Shown: positions 47,312 through 58,300, numbered from the stretch's first letter. The stretch: 64,000 bases of DNA from Serratia ureilytica (GCF_013375155.1 NZ_JABXOF010000002.1:124001-188000), one strand, 5' to 3'. Notes: a model not told the origin generated them from the sequence alone. A program made the numbers and translations.

Positions 47312-47716
47312 TTACTGATAATTGACGATCACCTGATTGCCAATCACCCGCAGCGGCGGATTCAGCCCGCCTTGCGACTGCACGTAATAGACAAAGCGCA
47401 ATTCCGCATTGGCCGGCTCGCCCTGCAGACCGATGCTGCTGCCGCTGCCGCCGCCGAGCGGAATGCAGCGGTTTACCGTGCAAAGCTGGGCCTGCAGCCC
47501 CACGGGCTCTGGCCCCAGCAAACGGTAGCGCCAGCTGACGCTGGTGATGCGCGCATTGGCATCCGGCAGCGCGTTAGGCGGCCGCAAACCGGCGGATTCA
47601 TCGCGCATCCCGCCCTGTTCCAGCGTGACCCCCGCCCCTTCAGCCACCCAGGAGCCGGACACCGCGCCGGCGGCTAGCGGCGCCAGCAAACACAACAAGG
47701 ACAGACAGCGTTTCAT
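47312..47716 (-). CDS. flhE: FlhE, periplasmic flagellar accessory protein
   Basis: FlhE is a small periplasmic protein of enterobacteria reported to limit proton leak through the flagellar export gate. The 134-residue precursor has a signal peptide (about residues 1-19, ending A-A-G-A) and two cysteines near residues 88 and 93 (L-C-T-V-N-R-C) that may pair. It overlaps flhA by one base as the last gene of flhBAE. No terminator is visible before the antitoxin gene on the other strand. Confidence 0.93.
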   Translation of the reverse strand: MKRCLSLLCLLAPLAAGAVSGSWVAEGAGVTLEQGGMRDESAGLRPPNALPDANARITSVSWRYRLLGPEPVGLQAQLCTVNRCIPLGGGSGSSIGLQGEPANAELRFVYYVQSQGGLNPPLRVIGNQVIVNYQ

Positions 47717-49794
47717 CAGGCGGCTCCAATGGTCGAGGTCATGCGAATCTGGCGATCGTCGTTGATCTCCAGGTTGGACAGCACCACGAGCTGCGGCAGG
47801 CTGCGACGCAGGAAGCGCGCCAGTAAAGGACGCAGCGCATGGTTAACCAACAGCACCGGCGGCGCGCTGAGCATCTCTTGCCGTTGCAGCGCCTGACGCG
47901 CCTGCTCCAGCAGACGGTCAGCCAGCCCCGGCTCCAGACCGCCGCCGCCCTGCAACGCCTGCAGCAACAGGCGCTCCAGCTGGGTATCCAAGCCGATAAC
48001 CTGAATCTCGCCGTTGCCCGGGAACCACTGCTGCGTGATCGCCCGGCCCAGCGCCACCCGCACCACGGTGGTCAATTCGTGAGGATCGCTCTGCGCCGGG
48101 GCATGTTCCGCCAGCGTTTCGACGATGGTGCGCATATCGCGGATGGACACGCGCTCGGCCAGCAGATTTTGCAGCACCTTGTGCAGCGTCGTCAGTGACA
48201 CCACGCCCGGCACGAAGTCTTCGGTCAGCTTCGGCATCTCCTGCGACACGCGATCCAACAGCTGTTGGGTCTCCTGGCGGCCGAACAGCTCGCTGGCGAA
48301 CTGCCCTATCAGGTGATTGAGGTGCGTCGCCACCACGGTGCTGGCTTCCACCACGGTAAAGCCCTGGATTTGCGCCTGTTCGCGCAAGGCGCTGTCTATC
48401 CACACCGCTTCCAGCCCGAAGGCGGGATCGACGGTTTTGTCTCCCGCCAGCTCGCCCACGGCATTGCCGGGGTTGATCGCCAGCCAGCGGCCCGGCTGCG
48501 CTTCACCGCTGCCGATCTCGACGCCTTTCATCAGGATGCGATAGCTGGCTGGCGGCAGTTCCAGGTTGTCGCGAATGTGCACCACCGGCGGCAGATAACC
48601 CATGTCCTGCGCGAATTTCTTGCGGATCCCGCGGATACGCCCAAGCAGCTCGCCGTTCTGTTGAAAGTCGACCATCGGAATCAACCGGTAGCCCACTTCC
48701 ATCCCCAGCGGATCTTCCAACTGCACGTCGGCCCAGCTGGCCTCGGCGGCCTGCGGATTCTCCGGCATCACCGGATCTTCCACCGTTTTCGGCGCCTGTT
48801 GTTCACGGCCGCGCAACCACCAGGCGAGGCCCAGCAGAGCCGCGGTAAACAGCAGGAACACCAGGTTCGGCATGCCCGGCACCAGGCCCAGCAGGCCCAG
48901 CACCCCGGCACTCAGCAGCATCACGCGCGGATTGTTGAACAGCTGGCCCACCATCTGCTCGCCGACATCCTGATCGGTCGCGACGCGAGTGACGATGACA
49001 CCGGCGGCGGTGGAGATCACCAATGCCGGGATCTGCGCCACCAGGCCGTCACCGATGGTCAGCAGCGTATAGCTTTCCGCCGCCGCCCCCAGTTCCATGC
49101 CGTGTTGCACCACGCCAACCAACAGGCCACCGACCACGTTCAGCACCATGATCATCAGGCCGGCGATGGCGTCGCCGCGCACGAATTTACTGGCGCCGTC
49201 CATCGAGCCGTAAAAATCGGCCTCCTGGGTCACTTCGGCGCGGCGTTTCTTCGCTTCGTCTTCGCCAATCAATCCGGCGTTCAAATCGGCGTCGATCGCC
49301 ATCTGTTTACCCGGCATGCCGTCCAGCACGAAGCGCGCGCCCACTTCGGCGATACGCCCTGCACCTTTGGTAATTACCATAAAGTTGATCAGCACCAGGA
49401 TGATGAACACCACGATGCCGATGGCGAAGTTGCCGCCCACCAGGAAGTGGCCGAAGGCTTCCACCACGCGCCCGGCGGCGGCGGAACCGGTGTGGCCTTC
49501 CAGCAAGATGATGCGCGTCGAGGCGACGTTGAGCGACAAACGCAGCAATGTGGAGAACAGCAGGATGGTCGGGAAAGCGGCGAACTCGAGCGTACGCTGG
49601 GTGAACATCGCCACCAGCAGCACCATGATCGACAGCGCGATGTTGAAGGTAAACAGCAGGTCGAGGATAAACGCCGGCAGCGGCAACACCATCATCGACA
49701 AAATCAGCAGGATCAGCACCGGGCCGGCCAGCACCTGCCACTGCGTATCTTTAAAATTGCCCGGCAAACGAAGCAGGGAGGCCAAATTAGCCAT
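47716..49794 (-). CDS. flhA: FlhA, export gate protein
   Basis: FlhA forms the nine-fold ring of the export gate, uses the proton gradient and docks chaperone-substrate complexes. The 692-residue protein has eight membrane segments in the first half and a large cytoplasmic domain from about residue 330. I use ATG 49794 (M-A-N-L-A-S), which gives exactly the E. coli length and has GAGAGAG eight bases upstream; an upstream start at 49815 would add seven residues. It overlaps flhB by eight bases. Confidence 0.97.
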   Translation of the reverse strand: MANLASLLRLPGNFKDTQWQVLAGPVLILLILSMMVLPLPAFILDLLFTFNIALSIMVLLVAMFTQRTLEFAAFPTILLFSTLLRLSLNVASTRIILLEGHTGSAAAGRVVEAFGHFLVGGNFAIGIVVFIILVLINFMVITKGAGRIAEVGARFVLDGMPGKQMAIDADLNAGLIGEDEAKKRRAEVTQEADFYGSMDGASKFVRGDAIAGLMIMVLNVVGGLLVGVVQHGMELGAAAESYTLLTIGDGLVAQIPALVISTAAGVIVTRVATDQDVGEQMVGQLFNNPRVMLLSAGVLGLLGLVPGMPNLVFLLFTAALLGLAWWLRGREQQAPKTVEDPVMPENPQAAEASWADVQLEDPLGMEVGYRLIPMVDFQQNGELLGRIRGIRKKFAQDMGYLPPVVHIRDNLELPPASYRILMKGVEIGSGEAQPGRWLAINPGNAVGELAGDKTVDPAFGLEAVWIDSALREQAQIQGFTVVEASTVVATHLNHLIGQFASELFGRQETQQLLDRVSQEMPKLTEDFVPGVVSLTTLHKVLQNLLAERVSIRDMRTIVETLAEHAPAQSDPHELTTVVRVALGRAITQQWFPGNGEIQVIGLDTQLERLLLQALQGGGGLEPGLADRLLEQARQALQRQEMLSAPPVLLVNHALRPLLARFLRRSLPQLVVLSNLEINDDRQIRMTSTIGAA

Positions 49795-50938
49795 CAGAGT
49801 CACTCTCTCTCGCAAAATCCAGTGCTTCCGGCACCGGTAAACGTTCAGGTTTTTTCGGGATCAGGCCGCCCTCGCGCCGCCAGCGGCGCAGTTGGTATAC
49901 CCAGGCCAGCACTTCGGCGACCGCGGCATACAGGGTGGCCGGAATGTGTTGTCCAATCTCGCTGTGCCGATACAGCGCGCGCGCCAGCGGCGGCGCCTCC
50001 AGCATCGGAATGCGGTGCTCCGCACCGAGCTCACGAATGCGCAAGGCGATTTCGCCGGCCCCCTTGGCCAGCACCTTCGGCGCACTCATTTTCTTGTCGT
50101 TGTACTGCAACGCGACGGCGTAGTGCGTCGGGTTGGTGACGATCACGTCCGCCTTAGGCACGTCGGCCATCATGCGGCGCCGGGCGATCGCCCGCTGCTG
50201 CTGGCGAATGCGCCCCTTGACGTGCGGGTCCCCTTCCTGGTCTTTGAATTCGTCGCGAATATCCTGCTTGGTCATCTTCAGCTTTTTGAAGTGGCTCCAC
50301 AGCTGATAGAACACGTCGAACGCCACCATCGGCGTCAGCCCCAGCACCACCAGAAAACCGCAGAACAGGATCATCTGCAGCGCATTGCCCAGCGCATCGA
50401 GCGGCTGCTGGGTCATCAGATGCAGCATCGCCGCCCAGTTGTGCCATAGATAGAGGCCGGTCACCCAGCCGACCAGCGTCGCTTTGAGGATCCCTTTCAG
50501 CAGCTCGGCCAACACCTGGCTGGAAAAGATGCGTTTCAACCCGGACAGGGGGTTTAGCCGCTTCATATCGAACTTGATCGACTTGCCGCTGAACAAGATG
50601 CCCCCCAACAGCATCGGCGCGGCGAGCGCTACCAGCACCAGACCCGCCATGATCGGCAGCAGCGCCAGCACCGCCTGACGCAGCAACATGCCCAGTTGGC
50701 GAAGCATCTGCTTGTCGTTACTGACCATGCCGTGGTCAAAGTTCAGCCCTTGCGTGAGCATCGCCGCCAGCTGTTGCGCCATGTTGCTGCCGGACATCAG
50801 GATGATCGCCAGGCCCGAGAGCAACATCAGCACCGAGGTCAGCTCGCGGGAGCGCGGGATCTGGCCGTCTTCACGCGCCTTCTCCAGCCTGTGGGGCGTG
50901 GGGGCCTCGCTTTTTTCCAGATCGCTGTCTTCAGCCAC
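49787..50938 (-). CDS. flhB: FlhB, export gate protein and substrate switch
   Basis: FlhB is the export component that switches from hook to filament substrates after self-cleavage. The 383-residue protein has four membrane segments and a C-terminal cytoplasmic domain with the autocleavage motif N-P-T-H near residue 270 (T-N-P-T-H-Y-A-V-A-L). The N-terminus (S-E-A-P-T-P-H-R-L-E-K-A-R-E) is the family signature. It leads flhBAE, 165 bases after cheZ. Confidence 0.97.
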   Translation of the reverse strand: MAEDSDLEKSEAPTPHRLEKAREDGQIPRSRELTSVLMLLSGLAIILMSGSNMAQQLAAMLTQGLNFDHGMVSNDKQMLRQLGMLLRQAVLALLPIMAGLVLVALAAPMLLGGILFSGKSIKFDMKRLNPLSGLKRIFSSQVLAELLKGILKATLVGWVTGLYLWHNWAAMLHLMTQQPLDALGNALQMILFCGFLVVLGLTPMVAFDVFYQLWSHFKKLKMTKQDIRDEFKDQEGDPHVKGRIRQQQRAIARRRMMADVPKADVIVTNPTHYAVALQYNDKKMSAPKVLAKGAGEIALRIRELGAEHRIPMLEAPPLARALYRHSEIGQHIPATLYAAVAEVLAWVYQLRRWRREGGLIPKKPERLPVPEALDFARESDSDG

Positions 50939-51072
50939 GAAACGCCGTTCCTGTGTCGGGAGGGTAAAGAATGGCGGTCAGCATGCCAAAAAATTGGCGA
51001 TGTCATTGGCGGAACAACGGGGAAAAAGGCGGGTTATTTAGGGGATGAGACCAAAACTGCGTGGCTTGTTGT

Positions 51073-51096
51073 CGGGGCGCGCCGTCGCGCGCCCCG
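51073..51096 (-). terminator. GC-rich hairpin after cheZ
   Basis: CGGGGCGCGC and GCGCGCCCCG form a perfect ten-base stem with a four-base loop, eight bases past the cheZ stop on the minus strand. There is only a weak T-poor sequence after it, so termination may be partial and some messages may continue into flhB. Confidence 0.6.
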
Positions 51097-51103
51097 AAAG
51101 GCC

Positions 51104-51748
51104 TCAGAAACCGAGGCTGTCGAGCAGATCGTCGACCTGCGCCTGGTTGGCGATCACGCCGACGCCGTTCTGGTCGAGCTGCGGGCCGTTCAGCAGGCTG
51201 TCGTTCGGCCGCTTTTCCTTCACCGGCTGCTCCGGCATGTTTTCCATCAGCACCATCAGCAGCTGCTTTTCGATCTCCTGCACCACGTCCATCATGCGCT
51301 TGATCACCTGACCGGTCAGATCCTGGAAGTCCTGCGCCATCATGATTTCCAGCAGCTGAGCGTTGGTGAAGGCCGTATGGCCCGGCACCTGATCCAGATA
51401 CTGACGCGTGTCGTTGACCAGAGAACGCGCGTCGTCCAGTTCGATGGGATTGGCGAACCACTCGTCCCAGCGCCCTTTCAACGCGTTGGCGCCGGACTCC
51501 AGCTCCGCCTGGCGCGGTTGCGCCGCCTCCACGCAGTTCAACGCCCGTTCCGCCGCCTGCGCCGTCATGGTTACGACATAGTCAAGACGGTCGCGCGCAT
51601 CCGGGATCGCCTCTGCCGCCTGGGCAATCGCCTGATCGAGCCCCAATTCGCGCATGCTGTCGCGCAGCATTCGGGTCAGTTGGCCGATGCGGGAGATGAT
51701 CTCTCCCGCGGTCGCTGCATCGCTGGCAGGCATTGGAATGTCTCTCAT
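51104..51748 (-). CDS. cheZ: CheZ, CheY-P phosphatase
   Basis: CheZ removes phosphate from CheY and ends the tumble signal. The 214-residue protein equals E. coli CheZ in length when started at 51748, where AAGGAGAGGG precedes the ATG. It has the catalytic-helix region with [10 protein letters not shown] near residue 140, where the glutamine acts in the reaction. The C-terminal peptide ([10 protein letters not shown]) binds CheY. Confidence 0.96.
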   Translation of the reverse strand: MRDIPMPASDAATAGEIISRIGQLTRMLRDSMRELGLDQAIAQAAEAIPDARDRLDYVVTMTAQAAERALNCVEAAQPRQAELESGANALKGRWDEWFANPIELDDARSLVNDTRQYLDQVPGHTAFTNAQLLEIMMAQDFQDLTGQVIKRMMDVVQEIEKQLLMVLMENMPEQPVKEKRPNDSLLNGPQLDQNGVGVIANQAQVDDLLDSLGF

Positions 51749-51758
51749 CGCCCTCTCC

Positions 51759-52250
<492 letters not shown>

Positions 52251-53300
52251 TCAAATGCGCAATGCCTGGCCGCCGGAAATCTGCGCCAGCATGCGCTGGC
52301 TCATCCTGTCCAACTCGACCACTTCGCTGACGCCGCCGCCGGCGATCGCCTCGCGTGGCATGCCGAACACCACACAGCTCGCCTCGTTCTGCGCCAGGGT
52401 ATAGGCCCCGGCGCGGTGCATCTCCAGCATCCCCGCCGCCCCGTCGTTCCCCATGCCGGTGAGGATCACCCCCACCGCATTGCGGCCGGCATATTGCGCT
52501 ACCGAGCGGAACAGCACGTCGACCGACGGACGATGGCGGTTGACCGCCGGGCCGTCATGCAGCTTCACCTGATAGTTGGCGCCGCTGCGCGCCAGCTCCA
52601 GGTGGCGATCCCCCGGGGCGATGTAAGCGTGGCCCGGCAGTACGCGCTCGCCGTCCTCCGCTTCTTTCACCGTGATCTGGCACAGCTTGTTCAGCCGTTC
52701 GGCGAACGAACGGGTGAAACCCGGCGGCATGTGCTGGGTGATCAGCAGCGCCGGACTGGTGGCCGGCAGCGGCTGCAGCACCTGGCGGATCGCTTCGGTG
52801 CCGCCGGTGGAAGCGCCGATGGCGATCAGTTTTTCACTGCTCAGCAGCGGCGCATGGCTGAGGATCGCCGGCGCCGGGCTGCTGGAACGCTGCGGCAGGC
52901 GCGCTCTGGCGGCGGTGCGGATCTTCTCGGCGATCAGTTCGCTGTAGGCCAACATGCCCTCGCGAATGCCGAGCTGCGGTTTGGTGACGAAATCCACCGC
53001 GCCCAGCTCCAGCGCTCGCAGCGTGATCTCCGAGCCTTTACCGGTCAGCGAAGAAACCATCACTACCGGCATCGGCCGCAGGCGCATCAGCTTCTCGAGG
53101 AAATCCAGCCCGTCCATGCGTGGCATCTCGACGTCCAGCGTCAGCACCTGAGGATTAAATTTTTTGATCAGATCGCGCGCCACCAGCGGATCCGGCGCGG
53201 TCGCCACCATTTCCATGTCGGGGTGGCCGTTCACGATTTCCGTCATCAGCTGACGCATCAGTGCCGAATCGTCTACGCATAACACTCTGATTTTACTCAT
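52251..53300 (-). CDS. cheB: CheB, receptor methylesterase
   Basis: CheB removes methyl groups from receptors and deamidates glutamines for adaptation. The 349-residue protein has an N-terminal receiver (Asp10, Asp11, phosphorylation site Asp56) and a C-terminal esterase domain with catalytic serine in G-A-S-T-G-G near residue 164, histidine in I-T-Q-H-M-P-P near 190 and aspartate in G-M-G-N-D-G near 286. Its start overlaps the cheR stop by one base, and AAGGAGAG lies upstream. Confidence 0.97.
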   Translation of the reverse strand: MSKIRVLCVDDSALMRQLMTEIVNGHPDMEMVATAPDPLVARDLIKKFNPQVLTLDVEMPRMDGLDFLEKLMRLRPMPVVMVSSLTGKGSEITLRALELGAVDFVTKPQLGIREGMLAYSELIAEKIRTAARARLPQRSSSPAPAILSHAPLLSSEKLIAIGASTGGTEAIRQVLQPLPATSPALLITQHMPPGFTRSFAERLNKLCQITVKEAEDGERVLPGHAYIAPGDRHLELARSGANYQVKLHDGPAVNRHRPSVDVLFRSVAQYAGRNAVGVILTGMGNDGAAGMLEMHRAGAYTLAQNEASCVVFGMPREAIAGGGVSEVVELDRMSQRMLAQISGGQALRI

Positions 53301-54172
53301 TACCTCTCCTTGGTCAGCCCATACACGGTCTGCCCACGCAAGTAGAAATCCCGGCTGATCTGGCTGAAGTTCTCGGAGTGGCCGGCGAACATCAGCCCCC
53401 CCGGCTTAAGCAAGGGAACGAAGCGGCGCAGGATGCGCTCCTGCGTCGCCTTATCGAAATAGATCATGACGTTGCGGCAAAAAATGGCGTCAAATTGCCC
53501 CGGCAGCGCCCATTCCGGCGCCAGCAGGTTCAACGGCTGGAAGTTCACCCGCGCCGCCAGTTCCGGCCGCACGCGCACCAGCCCCTGATGCGGCCCGGTG
53601 CCGCGCAGAAAATAGCGCTGCATTTGGGTCGGCGTCAGGGTGCGCAGATCTTCCTGGCGGTAAACGCCCGCTTCCGCTTTTTCCAACACCTGCGTGTCGA
53701 TGTCGCTGGCCCAGACCTGGCAACTGCCGGCCCGCTGCCCCAGGGCATCGCTCAGCGTGATGGCGATCGAATACGGCTCTTCGCCGGTCGAGGCCGCAGT
53801 GCTCCAGACGCTGTAGCCGTTCGGCCGCGAGCGCGCATGCTCCGCCAGGATCGGGAAGTGATGCGCCTCGCGGAAAAATGCCGTCAGGTTGGTGGTCAAT
53901 GCGTTGATGAACGCCTGCCACTCCGCGCTGTTCGGATCGCTTTCCAGCAGCGCCAAATAGTCGCCGAAATCGTGCAATCCCAGCAGCCGCAACCGGCGCA
54001 CCAGGCGGTTGTAAACCATCTCGCGCTTATGCTCCGCCAGCACGATGCCGGCGCGTTGATAAATCAACTGGCTGATACGGCGAAAATGCACGTCCGACAG
54101 CGGCAGGCGCTGCACCATTTGCGTCAACATCGACGCAGTATCCCGGTTAGAAGTAGACGGCGCCTGTTTCAT
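53300..54172 (-). CDS. cheR: CheR, receptor methyltransferase
   Basis: CheR methylates glutamates of the receptors with S-adenosylmethionine. The 290-residue protein has a helical N-terminal domain (about residues 20-90, R-L-R-L-L-G-L near 65) and a methyltransferase domain with S-T-G-E-E-P-Y-S near residue 125 and [10 protein letters not shown] near 224. It follows the second receptor gene by 37 bases. It would dock on the N-W-E-T-F tail found on the other receptor. Confidence 0.97.
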   Translation of the reverse strand: MKQAPSTSNRDTASMLTQMVQRLPLSDVHFRRISQLIYQRAGIVLAEHKREMVYNRLVRRLRLLGLHDFGDYLALLESDPNSAEWQAFINALTTNLTAFFREAHHFPILAEHARSRPNGYSVWSTAASTGEEPYSIAITLSDALGQRAGSCQVWASDIDTQVLEKAEAGVYRQEDLRTLTPTQMQRYFLRGTGPHQGLVRVRPELAARVNFQPLNLLAPEWALPGQFDAIFCRNVMIYFDKATQERILRRFVPLLKPGGLMFAGHSENFSQISRDFYLRGQTVYGLTKER

Positions 54173-54209
54173 GCCGCCTCACCGGAGAAAAACGTGCTGT
54201 TTATGCGGT

Positions 54210-55826
54210 TTAACAATCTTGGGCTTCCTTTACCACGGGTGAAACTGCGTTGTTGCTGTTACCTGGCGCGACGACGTTATCGTCCGCCAGACGGAATACC
54301 GCGACCGCGTCGGCCAGGGTAATGGCCTGCTCTTCCAGCGCGGTGGCGGCAGAAGCGGACTCTTCCACCAGCGCAGCGTTCTGCTGGGTAACCTGGTCCA
54401 TCTGGGTCACCGCCTGCGTCACCTGTTCGATGCCGCGGCTTTGTTCATCCGAAGCCGACGCGATCTCGCCCATGATGTCGGTCACGCGAGTTACCGAACG
54501 CACAATGTCCTGCATGGTGGCGCCGGAGTTTTCCACCAGCACCGAGCCGTGTTTGACGCGGCTGACCGATTCGTCGATCAGCACCTTGATCTCTTTCGCC
54601 GCCTGCGCGCTGCGGCTCGCCAGGTTGCGCACTTCACCGGCGACCACCGCGAAACCCCGCCCCTGTTCGCCGGCGCGCGCCGCTTCCACCGCCGCATTGA
54701 GCGCCAGAATGTTGGTCTGGAAGGCGATGCCGTCGATCACGCTGGTGATGGCGCCGATTTTCTGCGAACTGTTGGCAATATCGTGCATGGTGGTGACCAC
54801 GTCACCGGCCAGTTCGCCGCCCTTAGCCGCAGTGGCCGAAGCGTCGCGCGCCAGCTGAGACGCCTGCCGCGCATTGTCGGCGTTCTGTTTCACCGTCGCG
54901 GTCAGCTGTTCCATGCTGGCGGCGGTTTCTTCCAGCGACGCGGCCTGCTGCTCGGTGCGGGAAGAGAGATCGTTGTTGCCTTCGGCGATCTCCTGCAGGC
55001 CGATCAGAATCGACTCCGCCCCGTCGCGCACCGCGCCGACGGTGCCGATCAGCGACTGCTGCGTGCGTTGCAGGCTGGCGAACAGCATGCTGATTTCATT
55101 ACGGCCATACACCTGAATCGGCGTCGCCAGATCGCCGGCGGCGATGCGTTCAAAGTGGCTGCGGATTTGGTTCAGCGGCTGTATCAGCATGGTGCGCAAC
55201 CACCACATGGCGCTGCCGGTCACCACGATCAGCATCAATACCGCCCCCGCCAGCATCAGGCCCGCCAGCGTGAAGGAGAACTGATTAGCGTCTCTGGCCT
55301 CGCTGATGTCACCGTTCACCAACTGCAGGTACTGCACGAAGTCGGCCTCGAACAGGTCCTGGGTTTTCTGCGTCGGCTGATCCATAAACGCCTGCAGCTC
55401 ACCCTTTTCCAGGAAGCCGATCAGCTCGCGCAGCGCGCCGCGCAGCCGCTCGTAGCTGGCCTTGGTGGTAGCCGTCTGCTGGTTCTGCTGTTCACTGCTG
55501 CGTTCAACCGCCATAAACTGATTGAAATAGAGATCGGCCTTCTGCAGCGAACTGCGGGCGTTGCTCATCAGCTCGTTCACCTGCTCCTGCGGCAGTTTCA
55601 GCGCCGCGCGGGTGCCGGCGCGGTTCAGCGTATTGCGCGCCTGCAACAGCGACACCCAGCTCAGGCTGAGCGAATCGCGCTGCTGGCTGCCGAGGGTGAT
55701 GATGTCGAGGTTGTGGTTATCGGAGCGAAACGCGGAATACGACAGGCCGCTGCTGGCCAACTGCAGAACGCAGAAGGTCATCAACAACAGGAATAAGCTG
55801 GTAGAGATACGGATTCGGTTAAACAC
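54210..55826 (-). CDS. Methyl-accepting chemoreceptor without the CheR-docking tail
   Basis: This 538-residue receptor has an N-terminal membrane segment (residues about 8-30), a four-helix periplasmic domain of the Tar/Tsr type, a second membrane segment (about 190-212), HAMP, and a full signalling hairpin. Three arginines match in spacing those that bind aspartate in Tar (R-N-T-L-N-R-A-G-T-R near residue 64), so an amino-acid ligand is possible. The C-terminus ends in E-A-Q-D-C and lacks N-W-E-T-F, so methylation must depend on other receptors. The start codon is GTG with AGGAGG upstream. It fills the Tar/Tap position; ligand unknown. Confidence 0.93.
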   Translation of the reverse strand: MFNRIRISTSLFLLLMTFCVLQLASSGLSYSAFRSDNHNLDIITLGSQQRDSLSLSWVSLLQARNTLNRAGTRAALKLPQEQVNELMSNARSSLQKADLYFNQFMAVERSSEQQNQQTATTKASYERLRGALRELIGFLEKGELQAFMDQPTQKTQDLFEADFVQYLQLVNGDISEARDANQFSFTLAGLMLAGAVLMLIVVTGSAMWWLRTMLIQPLNQIRSHFERIAAGDLATPIQVYGRNEISMLFASLQRTQQSLIGTVGAVRDGAESILIGLQEIAEGNNDLSSRTEQQAASLEETAASMEQLTATVKQNADNARQASQLARDASATAAKGGELAGDVVTTMHDIANSSQKIGAITSVIDGIAFQTNILALNAAVEAARAGEQGRGFAVVAGEVRNLASRSAQAAKEIKVLIDESVSRVKHGSVLVENSGATMQDIVRSVTRVTDIMGEIASASDEQSRGIEQVTQAVTQMDQVTQQNAALVEESASAATALEEQAITLADAVAVFRLADDNVVAPGNSNNAVSPVVKEAQDC

Positions 55827-55865
55827 TTGAACCTCCTTGCAGCCGGCCGGCGACCGGCCTACGTA

Positions 55866-55893
55866 GGGAAAAGGGCCTCTGCGAGAGAGGCCC
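55866..55893 (-). terminator. Terminator-like hairpin between the two receptor genes
   Basis: GGGCCTCT and AGAGGCCC (55873-55893) form a perfect eight-base stem with a five-base loop, followed on the minus strand by TTTT. It starts eight bases after the Tsr-type gene stop and may lower expression of the second receptor and cheRBYZ. Confidence 0.7.
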
Positions 55894-55901
55894 GATACCG
55901 G

Positions 55902-57572
55902 TCAGAACGTTTCCCAGTTATCCTGCAGATCGCTGGCGTTCATTTTCTTATGATTGATTACCGGTGTTACCGTCGCCTTGCTGGTGACAGGCGCTTTAAA
56001 TTCTTCCTGGCCTTCCTGCCTCAGACGGAATACCGCTACCGACTGGGTCAGCATGCTGGCCTGTTCTTCCAGCGCCGCCGCCGCCGAGGCGGATTCTTCC
56101 ACCAACGAGGCGTTCTGCTGGGTGACGCGGTCCATTTCCGCCACCGCCTGGCCAACCTGATCGATGCCGCGACTCTGCTCGTCCGACGCCGAGGCGATTT
56201 CGCCCATGATGTCGGTCACGCGGGTGACGGCGTTGACGATGTCGCCCATGGTTTCCCCGGCGCTCTCGACCAGCACGGAACCCATATCGACGCGGCTGAC
56301 CGAATCTTCGATCAGGCCTTTGATCTCTTTCGCCGCCTGTGCGCTGCGCTGCGCCAGGTTACGCACTTCACCGGCCACCACCGCGAAGCCACGGCCCTGT
56401 TCGCCGGCGCGCGCCGCTTCCACCGCGGCGTTGAGCGCCAGGATGTTGGTCTGGAAGGCGATGCCGTCGATCACGCCGGTGATATCGGCGATCTTCTGCG
56501 AGCTGCCGGCGATGTCATGCATGGTCTGCACCACGTTAGCCACGACCTTGCCGCCTTTCTGCGCGGTTTCAGAGGCGCTCAGCGCCAGTTGCGAAGCCTG
56601 ACGCGCGTTTTCGGCGTTCTGTTTCACCGTCGCGGTCAGCTGTTCCATGCTGGCGGCGGTCTCTTCCAGCGACGCGGCCTGCTGCTCGGTGCGGGAAGAG
56701 AGATCGTTGTTGCCCGCGGCGATTTCGGACGCGCCGCTGTAGATGGCGTCTGCGCCCTGGCGCACGCCGCTGACGGTTTCAATCAGTTCGCCTTGCATGT
56801 GTTTCAGGCTGGCCGCCAGCACGCCCATTTCGTTGCGGCTGTTGACGACGATCTGCTGAGTCAGGTCGCCGGCGGCGATCTGTTTGATGTGCTCGATCAT
56901 GCGGTTCAGCGGGCGTACCAGGATGTGATGGATACCAGTCCAGACCAGTACGATCACCGCCAGCACCACCACCAGGATCACGATCAGCGTCCAGATGGCC
57001 GAGTTGTAGGAGCTGTTGCTGCCGTCGACCGCGATTTGGTACAGCTTGCCGTTTTGCTCCAGGTAAACGTTGTAGCTCTGCTCAAAGTTGTCCTGGTAAC
57101 TCTGCGTAGGTTGATCGAAGAACGCGTTGATTTTGCCTTCGCCCAGCAGTTGGATCAGCTCGGAGAGCGCGCCGTACAGCACATCGTACTGATGCTTGAG
57201 GCGTTCCGCCGCCTGAGGATCCTGACGCGGGTCCTGAGGGATTTTCTCGTACGCGGCGTAGTGTCTTTCCGCTTCGCCCAGCTCTTCCTTCGCCTTGGCC
57301 AGCAGTTCATCAATGGTGGCGCCGCTGCCGATCTTGTTGGTATCCATCATGTAGCGAATACCGGCACGGTTCAGGGAGTTGCGCGCCTGCAGCAGGTCAA
57401 CGCGGCTTTCGCTCAGCTGCAGCTGCTGCTGACGAATAGTTTGCAGGACGGTAAAGTTTTCCTTATCGCTTTTCAGCGAGGAGAAAAAGAGTCCGCCCGA
57501 AATCAACTGCAAGGCGCCAAACAGCACCAACACCAGCAACAGGCTGGTGACCACCTTCATACGATTTAACAT
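55902..57572 (-). CDS. tsr: Tsr-type methyl-accepting chemoreceptor
   Basis: This 556-residue receptor is a close match to Tsr, the serine receptor. The ligand region reads [18 protein letters not shown] near residue 60, with the arginine and asparagine that hold serine in Tsr. Two membrane segments, HAMP and the signalling domain follow, and it ends in N-W-E-T-F, the docking site for CheR and CheB. I start it at 57572, where AAGGGAAA precedes the ATG. It has its own sigma-28 promoter. Serine sensing is inferred. Confidence 0.93.
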   Translation of the reverse strand: MLNRMKVVTSLLLVLVLFGALQLISGGLFFSSLKSDKENFTVLQTIRQQQLQLSESRVDLLQARNSLNRAGIRYMMDTNKIGSGATIDELLAKAKEELGEAERHYAAYEKIPQDPRQDPQAAERLKHQYDVLYGALSELIQLLGEGKINAFFDQPTQSYQDNFEQSYNVYLEQNGKLYQIAVDGSNSSYNSAIWTLIVILVVVLAVIVLVWTGIHHILVRPLNRMIEHIKQIAAGDLTQQIVVNSRNEMGVLAASLKHMQGELIETVSGVRQGADAIYSGASEIAAGNNDLSSRTEQQAASLEETAASMEQLTATVKQNAENARQASQLALSASETAQKGGKVVANVVQTMHDIAGSSQKIADITGVIDGIAFQTNILALNAAVEAARAGEQGRGFAVVAGEVRNLAQRSAQAAKEIKGLIEDSVSRVDMGSVLVESAGETMGDIVNAVTRVTDIMGEIASASDEQSRGIDQVGQAVAEMDRVTQQNASLVEESASAAAALEEQASMLTQSVAVFRLRQEGQEEFKAPVTSKATVTPVINHKKMNASDLQDNWETF

Positions 57573-57627
57573 GATTTCCCTTGTTGAAGCCCGCGCAGAC
57601 AGGCTCTGATGACGTTGAATGTGAGAG

Positions 57628-57654
57628 TTATCGGCGCAGCGCGGCAAAACTTTA
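57628..57654 (-). promoter_or_regulatory. Sigma-28 promoter of the Tsr-type receptor gene
   Basis: On the minus strand TAAA, 15 bases and GCCGATAA match the FliA consensus perfectly, 56 bases before the start codon. It should drive both receptors and may feed cheRBYZ. Confidence 0.95.
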
Positions 57655-57733
57655 TGCGGGAAAGTAACTATTTTTAGTGGGGGTTCCGGGCGCGGCGGGC
57701 GGCATCGCGACAGGTCAGGGAACGTGAAGGTTG

Positions 57734-57757
57734 AAGGGGGCAGCGCCCTGCCCCCTT
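57734..57757 (-). terminator. Hairpin after cheW
   Basis: AAGGGGGCAG and CTGCCCCCTT form a perfect ten-base stem with a four-base loop, starting 10 bases past the cheW stop. The following minus-strand sequence (TTCAACCTTC) is only moderately T-rich, so termination of the motA-cheW message may be partial. Confidence 0.6.
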
Positions 57758-57767
57758 GAGTCTTGGA

Positions 57768-58268
57768 TCAGACGCTTTTCGCCACGCTGTCGACCAGCGA
57801 CATCTCTTCGCTGCTCAGCAGCTTTTCGATATCCACCAGGATCAACATGCGCTCGCCCAGCGAACCGAGGCCGGTGAGGTATTCGGTCGCCAGAGTCACC
57901 GCGAACTCCGGCGCCGGACGGATCTGCTCGGCGGTCAATGACAGCACGTCGGAGACGCCGTCAACCACGATGCCCACCACGCGCTGGCCAAAGTTCAACA
58001 CGATCACCACGGTGTTCTCATCGTAGGAAACGCTCTGCTGGGAGAATTTCACCCGCAGATCGATGATGGGAACAATCACGCCGCGCAGGTTGGTGACGCC
58101 CTTGATGAACGCCGGGGTGTTGGCGATGCGGGTCACCTGATCGTAGCCGCGAATTTCCTGCACCTTGAGGATGTCGATGCCGTACTCCTCGTTGCCCAGG
58201 GTAAAAATCAGAAACTCTTGCCCTACCGTTTCGCCAGCCAATTTGCTGACGGCTGCCAATCCTGCCAT
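57768..58268 (-). CDS. cheW: CheW, receptor-kinase coupling protein
   Basis: CheW joins CheA to the receptor arrays. The 166-residue protein has the CheW fold with [15 protein letters not shown] near residue 60, a near identical match to E. coli. I start at ATG 58268 because AAAGGTG lies eight bases upstream; an in-frame GTG at 58277 would add three residues but has no site. It follows cheA by 32 bases. Confidence 0.97.
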   Translation of the reverse strand: MAGLAAVSKLAGETVGQEFLIFTLGNEEYGIDILKVQEIRGYDQVTRIANTPAFIKGVTNLRGVIVPIIDLRVKFSQQSVSYDENTVVIVLNFGQRVVGIVVDGVSDVLSLTAEQIRPAPEFAVTLATEYLTGLGSLGERMLILVDIEKLLSSEEMSLVDSVAKSV

Positions 58269-58300
58269 ATCATTCACCTTTTAAATCAATAAACTCATTA

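Noticed and set aside
48265-50139. A 624-codon plus-strand ORF across flhA and flhB
   Set aside because: It is antisense to both genes and is extremely rich in His, Gln and Arg, as expected for a shadow frame.
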